Positions 60,252-64,000 of a DNA stretch of 64,000 nucleotides are shown here, piece by piece. Location: assembly GCA_934272785.1 (NCBI GenBank), contig CAKQSE010000002.1:74026-138025 (forward strand), in the 5' to 3' direction. Within the stretch, counting starts at the first letter, position 1. The number at the start of each line of letters is the position of its first letter. The notes under the pieces were generated by a model that saw nothing but the letters and a program-made list of their open reading frames with translations, had not been told where the DNA came from and searched no databases. This DNA is from an uncultured Alphaproteobacteria bacterium (GTDB taxonomy: Bacteria > Pseudomonadota > Alphaproteobacteria > Rs-D84). The position numbers and the translations under genes are program-made.

Positions 60252-60629
60252 ATAAAACTCTTTTAATTCGGTAATATTATACAAACCAAATACCGAATTA
60301 TCAAGTTAAAACGATTGATGACCATATATAGGGATACCCAAGTCAAAAAAAAAACAAAAAACAACAAAATTGTTAAACACACTTTACAAAAGTGTTGCTT
60401 TTAACAGTTTTGTAAAATGAGATACAAACATAACATTGCGGAGAAAAGGCAGTCTAATCTCCGCAAAATTTGCGGAGATTAGTTTGAATTTACGCTCCAG
60501 CAAAGTCACACAATTTTTGCACGCGCACCAAGATACAAAAGCCAATGATTCAACCACAGATTGTATTACGCCCACAAAATTCACCACTTTCAACAAAATA
60601 TGATAGTTGTATGCGCGCTCCAAAAGGCA
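60252..60629. other. Intergenic region with a long palindrome
   Basis: 378 bp without a convincing gene. A 29-bp near-perfect palindrome lies at 60454-60482 (arms CTAATCTCCGCAAA and TTTGCGGAGATTAG, centre A), suited to bind a dimeric regulator such as one of the nearby winged-helix proteins. Confidence 0.5.
60454..60482. promoter_or_regulatory. 29-bp perfect palindrome, possible operator
   Basis: Two 14-bp perfect inverted arms around a single base. No T run follows, so an operator is more likely than a terminator. Confidence 0.5.
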
Positions 60630-60923
60630 TTATGTCAACCGATATCGGCGCCCTTTATTTTTACCGTCTGCGACCAGAATGCCAGCCGCGACCAGTTCTG
60701 CAAACAGTTGACGTACACGCTGTGGCGATTTACCGGTCAATTCTACAGCTGTGGCGGCGGCAATATCCCCGTCTTTGCGCAATTTTGGCATAATTGTGTT
60801 CAAAAACGCGCGTGTTGGATTATCCAACTTATCGCTAATTATATCGCTACTTTTTGTGTTTTCATTAGCGATATTTATATGAGTATCACTGGCACTCAAT
60901 GTATTATGTTCATCCAGCAACAA
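60630..60923 (-). CDS. Small winged-helix protein related to the Fic C-terminal domain
   Basis: 97 residues. The C-terminal half (TRAFLNTIMPKLRKDG, VELTGKSPQRVRQLFAELVA, GRRYRLT) matches residues ~265-330 of the adjacent Fic protein. It is either a remnant of a duplicated Fic gene or a stand-alone DNA-binding partner. The N-terminal 35 residues are polar and unrelated. Confidence 0.5.
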   Translation of the reverse strand: MLLDEHNTLSASDTHINIANENTKSSDIISDKLDNPTRAFLNTIMPKLRKDGDIAAATAVELTGKSPQRVRQLFAELVAAGILVADGKNKGRRYRLT

Positions 60924-61192
60924 GTTACCAAAGAACCGATATAATATGCTTAACCATACACAAAAATCGGGATTTCTCAGACAAATCAGTCAAAAATACC
61001 ACTCACAGGGCCACAACATTGTAATACATGATATTTTGCCAATTTATCTTCATTGTATATTGCTTCCTAATATTTAACCTCTACAATTAAATCGTTACCA
61101 ACAAACCCAAATAACGCAACAAAATTTTTAATATTGCTTGCCATATCAATATTTATTTGACCCCAGACATACAAACGTATAAACTGACCGAT

Positions 61193-61648
61193 GTGAAGCG
61201 AATATCTGTATATTTTGTAATATGTGTACTTTCCATAGCACCGGCCCAGGCAAACTGTGTCTCAACAAGTGACACCCCCGAATATATTGCAGATTTTGAT
61301 GGAACCTGGAAACTAAATAACACAGATGATTTTTCCGGCGGCGAATTAAAAATATACAATTGCACGAACGGCGGTTGTAATTTTGAAATTCAATCATGGC
61401 GCCACCAACATACTTGCAATACCAACGGCCAAATAGAATTAATATCCCCAACCACCGGTGTGTATAGTTCAGAAATGTATATGTATGATAAAACCAGCGA
61501 TTTAGAATATGCCGTTCCCGTTGGAATTAACTTTAAATTACTGTCCGATGGCGACTTGCGCTTGAAATACACAAATTCAGATTCACAGAGTGCATTTTGT
61601 GGTATGTCCGCAACGTTAGAGGGGATATGGACGAAACAAAAAGATTAG
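61193..61648 (+). CDS. Small secreted protein of unknown function
   Basis: 151 residues from GTG 61193 (VKRISVYFVICVLSIAPAQA; signal peptide with cleavage after AQA). The mature part is beta-rich with several cysteines (NCTNGGCNF, HTCNTNG, SAFCGMSATL) and a DFDGTWKLNN start that recalls lipocalin-like or META-like barrels. No family recognised. Its end overlaps the convergent MuF fusion by 4 bases. Confidence 0.5.
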   Translation: MKRISVYFVICVLSIAPAQANCVSTSDTPEYIADFDGTWKLNNTDDFSGGELKIYNCTNGGCNFEIQSWRHQHTCNTNGQIELISPTTGVYSSEMYMYDKTSDLEYAVPVGINFKLLSDGDLRLKYTNSDSQSAFCGMSATLEGIWTKQKD

Positions 61649-62799
61649 TATGCCCGTGTGCGTTTTGTCCAACCATTTTGGGCACTTGGCCAGTTTTTCA
61701 TTCTTTGCAATGATTGAATTCTGTTTTCTATCAACTTTGTCATAAAACTATCTACCCTGTTTCCTGGAATTGAATTTATTGCTTTTACAGTCTGTTCGCC
61801 TAAATAACCTGTTATTGGCAACTTTGCGTCAATTTGTTCGTTTAGAGTTTGCTGTAACATCTTTGTAGGAGCTATCGGCCCACTCATTACCCGCATATCA
61901 AACACTGCATTTCGAATACGTGCATTTTCTATTTGGGGTATTTTAGTTTTATCCCAGTACATATCCTTATAAATTTCTTTAGCTTGTGATGGTTTTAAAT
62001 CCTTTACATCCGCAGGGAAAGCTTTGTCTGGATGTCTTTGAGCATATTGGTTTAAGGTACTTTGCTTTATTCCAAGATTAGTCGGCTCGTCATGAACTTG
62101 ATTCTTGCCATCGGTATAGCCCCCTTCCGGTTCTTTTAAGTTATTATACGCTTCTTCAAATCTTTTATCTTGTAGCATATCCTTTGCAACCTTTTCCTTT
62201 GTTTTTGGTGTGTATGGCTTAACACTAACTGTACGACCATCAGGGGTGATTCCTTCCTCAGTAATACTGCAGCGACAGTTTGGATGAACCGGTATTTCCG
62301 GGATGTCATCTTCACTGTCATATATTTCGCCGTCGTGCGCGGCGCATTCGTCACAGGTGTTGTCGCCATTTTCACTGTGCCAACGCCACATAACACGTGT
62401 TTCGTCATTTGATGCATCATCATCCTCTGGCAGATTCAGGGTATAAACCTCTAACTGTTTCTTTTCAATATGCCCATCTGGCATCAGAACTTTGACATCT
62501 ATGGATTCTTCTAATTCTACATAGTCTCCAACGTCTATTTCTTGCCCAGCTTCTTCATATTCTGCTTCGGCCTCGGCTATCGCTTCCTCCAATGCGGCAT
62601 CTAATTTCGCTTGCGCGACATTAAACTGTTTTAACGTCATATCGTGTTCCGGCACAGTCATCCGCCCCGTGGCATCCTGGCCCAACGCGCCCGGATATAA
62701 CATTTTCAGATACTTTTCCGCCATAGCATAGGTATCGCTATTTTTATCCATGTATGCGGCTGACTGCATCAATTCACGTAAAAATTTTGGCATTTGCAT
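61645..62799 (-). CDS. Phage MuF-like head protein fused to a GH108-type muramidase
   Basis: 384 residues, preceded by AAGGAA. Residues ~130-182 carry the conserved end of phage head-morphogenesis (MuF/SPP1 gp7) domains: WRWHSENGDNTCDECAAHDG and HPNCRC (C149, C152, H172, C175, C177). Residues ~221-384 look like a GH108 lysozyme with PG-binding tail: EPEGGY (catalytic Glu225), NLGIKQSTLNQY, DLKPSQAKEIYKDMYWDK, FDMRVMSGP. Full MuF proteins are longer at the N-terminus; here only ~130 residues precede the cysteines. MuF-linked C-terminal domains are often toxins; this one may be a virion lysozyme or an antibacterial effector. Confidence 0.65.
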   Translation of the reverse strand: MQMPKFLRELMQSAAYMDKNSDTYAMAEKYLKMLYPGALGQDATGRMTVPEHDMTLKQFNVAQAKLDAALEEAIAEAEAEYEEAGQEIDVGDYVELEESIDVKVLMPDGHIEKKQLEVYTLNLPEDDDASNDETRVMWRWHSENGDNTCDECAAHDGEIYDSEDDIPEIPVHPNCRCSITEEGITPDGRTVSVKPYTPKTKEKVAKDMLQDKRFEEAYNNLKEPEGGYTDGKNQVHDEPTNLGIKQSTLNQYAQRHPDKAFPADVKDLKPSQAKEIYKDMYWDKTKIPQIENARIRNAVFDMRVMSGPIAPTKMLQQTLNEQIDAKLPITGYLGEQTVKAINSIPGNRVDSFMTKLIENRIQSLQRMKNWPSAQNGWTKRTRAY

Positions 62800-62854
62800 T
62801 TTGATTCCTTTTTATTGCAATAAAAAAATCCCCACAGATGCAGGGAAGTAAAAA

Positions 62855-62879
62855 AGGCGACATGTGTCGCCTTTTTTCT
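62855..62879. terminator. Hairpin with T run
   Basis: AGGCGACA/TGTCGCCT stem with A and T tracts on both sides; lies upstream of the MuF fusion gene and could end a transcript from either direction. Confidence 0.6.
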
Positions 62880-63040
62880 TGTGTGAAATTATACCATAAA
62901 TCGGCACAAAAATCAACCAAACACGACTTGCATGCCCCCCACCTTAACTCATCAACTTTCAAATCGCCTATATAGAGGGGAAGAGTATCGTTTTTCAAGG
63001 CTGTGCCACGAGTAAACTTTCATTTTCCCTTATATATAGA

Positions 63041-63063
63041 GGTCCCTAAAAAATTTTAGGACC
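63041..63063 (+). promoter_or_regulatory. Inverted repeat upstream of the methylase gene
   Basis: GGTCCCTAAAA/TTTTAGGACC, 27 bp before the ATG, next to a TATATATAG -10-like box (about 63031). Possible operator for this phage-type gene. Confidence 0.45.
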
Positions 63064-63089
63064 GATAAAAAACTTATAAGGAGTGTTTT

Positions 63090-64000
63090 ATGAACAACTT
63101 GAACATACAAAACATAGAAGTCGCCCGGATACGGGAGTATAAAAACAACCCAAAGTTGCATAACCGGGCGCAAATCACCAAGATACGCGAATCTATTCGC
63201 GAATTTGGGTTTATCAACCCGGTGCTGTTGGACGAAAACCTGGAAATCATCGCCGGCCACGGTCGTGTGGCGGCGGCCCGCGACATGGGTATGCACGATG
63301 TTCCGGCAATTATCCTGTCGCATTTGACCGATGCACAAAAGCGTGCATACCGCATTGCCGACAACAAGCTGACCGAGCTTGGCAAATGGAGCATAGAGCT
63401 GTTAAACCTGGAATTTACTGAATTGTCAAAACTGGACCTGAATTTTGATCTGGGTATAACCGGATTTGAAACCAGTGAAATAGACCTGATTCTGGACGGC
63501 GACGGTGTGTCCGACCCCAAGAACGACATTATTCCACCGTTAAATGACGCAGACCACCGTTGCCAGCGTGGTGATATATGGCGTTTGGGACGACACACAA
63601 TTGTCTGTGGTGATGCACTGAAACCAGATTCATATGCCGCGATTATGGGCGGCGACAAAGCCCAAATGGTGCTGACCGATGCGCCATATAATGTGCGGGT
63701 CAAGAACATCGGATCCATGGGCAGAATCAAGCATGACGAGTTTGCCATGGCATCAGGCGAAATGACCAGTGATGAATTCACAGAGTTCCTTGGCACTTTT
63801 ATGCGCCATGCAAAAGACTATTCCGCCGATGGGGCGCTGCATTATTTCTTTATGGACTGGAAACACGTGCGTGAAATCAGCACCGCCGCCGCATCCGTAT
63901 ACGATGAATTCAAAAACATCTGTGTATGGAACAAGACCAATGGTGGCATGGGCAGCCTGTATCGCAGCAAACACGAACTGTGTTTTATCTATAAATCTGG
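63090..64000 (+). CDS. ParB-like nuclease domain fused to DNA methyltransferase (3' end outside window)
   Basis: At least 303 residues; the frame is open to the window end. The N-terminal ~130 residues are a ParB/Srx domain (IREYKNNPKLHNRAQITKIR, INPVLLDENLEIIAGHGRVA, RIADNKLTELG). From ~residue 155 a beta-class N4/N6 DNA methylase begins: CGDALKPDSYAAIM and the catalytic TDAPYNV (DPPY variant). This fusion is common in alphaproteobacterial prophages next to the terminase genes, where it protects phage DNA. Strong ribosome site AAGGAG. Confidence 0.88.
   Translation, partial: MNNLNIQNIEVARIREYKNNPKLHNRAQITKIRESIREFGFINPVLLDENLEIIAGHGRVAAARDMGMHDVPAIILSHLTDAQKRAYRIADNKLTELGKWSIELLNLEFTELSKLDLNFDLGITGFETSEIDLILDGDGVSDPKNDIIPPLNDADHRCQRGDIWRLGRHTIVCGDALKPDSYAAIMGGDKAQMVLTDAPYNVRVKNIGSMGRIKHDEFAMASGEMTSDEFTEFLGTFMRHAKDYSADGALHYFFMDWKHVREISTAAASVYDEFKNICVWNKTNGGMGSLYRSKHELCFIYKS

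Noticed and set aside
60384..60623. 79-codon minus-strand frame between fic and the small winged-helix gene
   Set aside because: No ribosome site, contains the palindrome, and no recognisable domain; more likely intergenic or decayed sequence.

Overview
The window looks like chromosome from a small, host-associated (probably gut) alphaproteobacterium. Evidence: alphaproteobacterial-type housekeeping genes (dnaB, priA, parC, map, holA, lptE, zapA with a DUF4164-type partner, radC, miaA, lpxI), dispersed VirB-like type IV secretion genes as in Rickettsiales-like lineages, an anaerobic ribonucleotide reductase, and an oleate hydratase of the kind common in gut bacteria. I cannot assign a genus. 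Several genes have a good -10 box ending exactly 7 nt before the ATG and no leader, so leaderless mRNAs appear common.

Layout. 0-4.4 kb: the end of a tail-fibre-like protein, then an AT-rich surface-polysaccharide operon (two GT2 enzymes and a DUF1796-glycosyltransferase fusion) behind a long structured leader. 4.4-7.4 kb: a VirB8-like operon, yraN and a small lipoprotein. 7.5-7.8 kb: a MITE-like repeat element. 7.8-20.7 kb: a compact podovirus-type structural cassette (portal, terminase, fibre stub, tail tubular A and B, capsid, scaffold, SleB-type hydrolase) without recognisable integrase or replication genes. Its terminase gene is cut in two by a host operon carrying dnaB, and a histone-H1-like gene sits between capsid and scaffold. 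20.8-35.5 kb: birA, regulators, two candidate small RNAs, an RlmD-type methyltransferase, outer-membrane proteins, lpxI, virB11, priA, miaA, gap and tRNA-Asp. 35.5-39.4 kb: a GNAT/ASCH pair, tRNA-Glu with duplicated 3' ends, oleate hydratase, tRNA-Leu and rpmG. 39.4-57.7 kb: a second MITE-like element, parC, cell-division and envelope genes, radC-map-holA-lptE, an acyl-CoA ligase, the nrdD/nrdG operon, ogt and a LysR regulator. 57.8-64 kb: an AT-rich accessory region with a stand-alone HTH repressor, NERD protein, Fic protein, secreted protein, a phage MuF-muramidase fusion and a ParB/DNA-methylase gene running off the end.

Most notable: (1) class III ribonucleotide reductase is split, with the glycyl-radical domain encoded as a separate 61-residue protein with its own ribosome binding site between nrdD and nrdG; tandem NrdR-like boxes precede the operon. 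(2) The phage terminase large subunit is split exactly between ATPase and nuclease domains by the dnaB operon with no spare bases at either edge, all catalytic motifs intact. (3) A dispersed GAGAGCA-type repeat family forms two elements with inverted ends and also sits in frame inside priA. (4) Candidate regulatory RNAs lie at 4.0-4.4 kb and 22.4-22.9 kb. All functional statements come from reading the sequence; no database search was possible.
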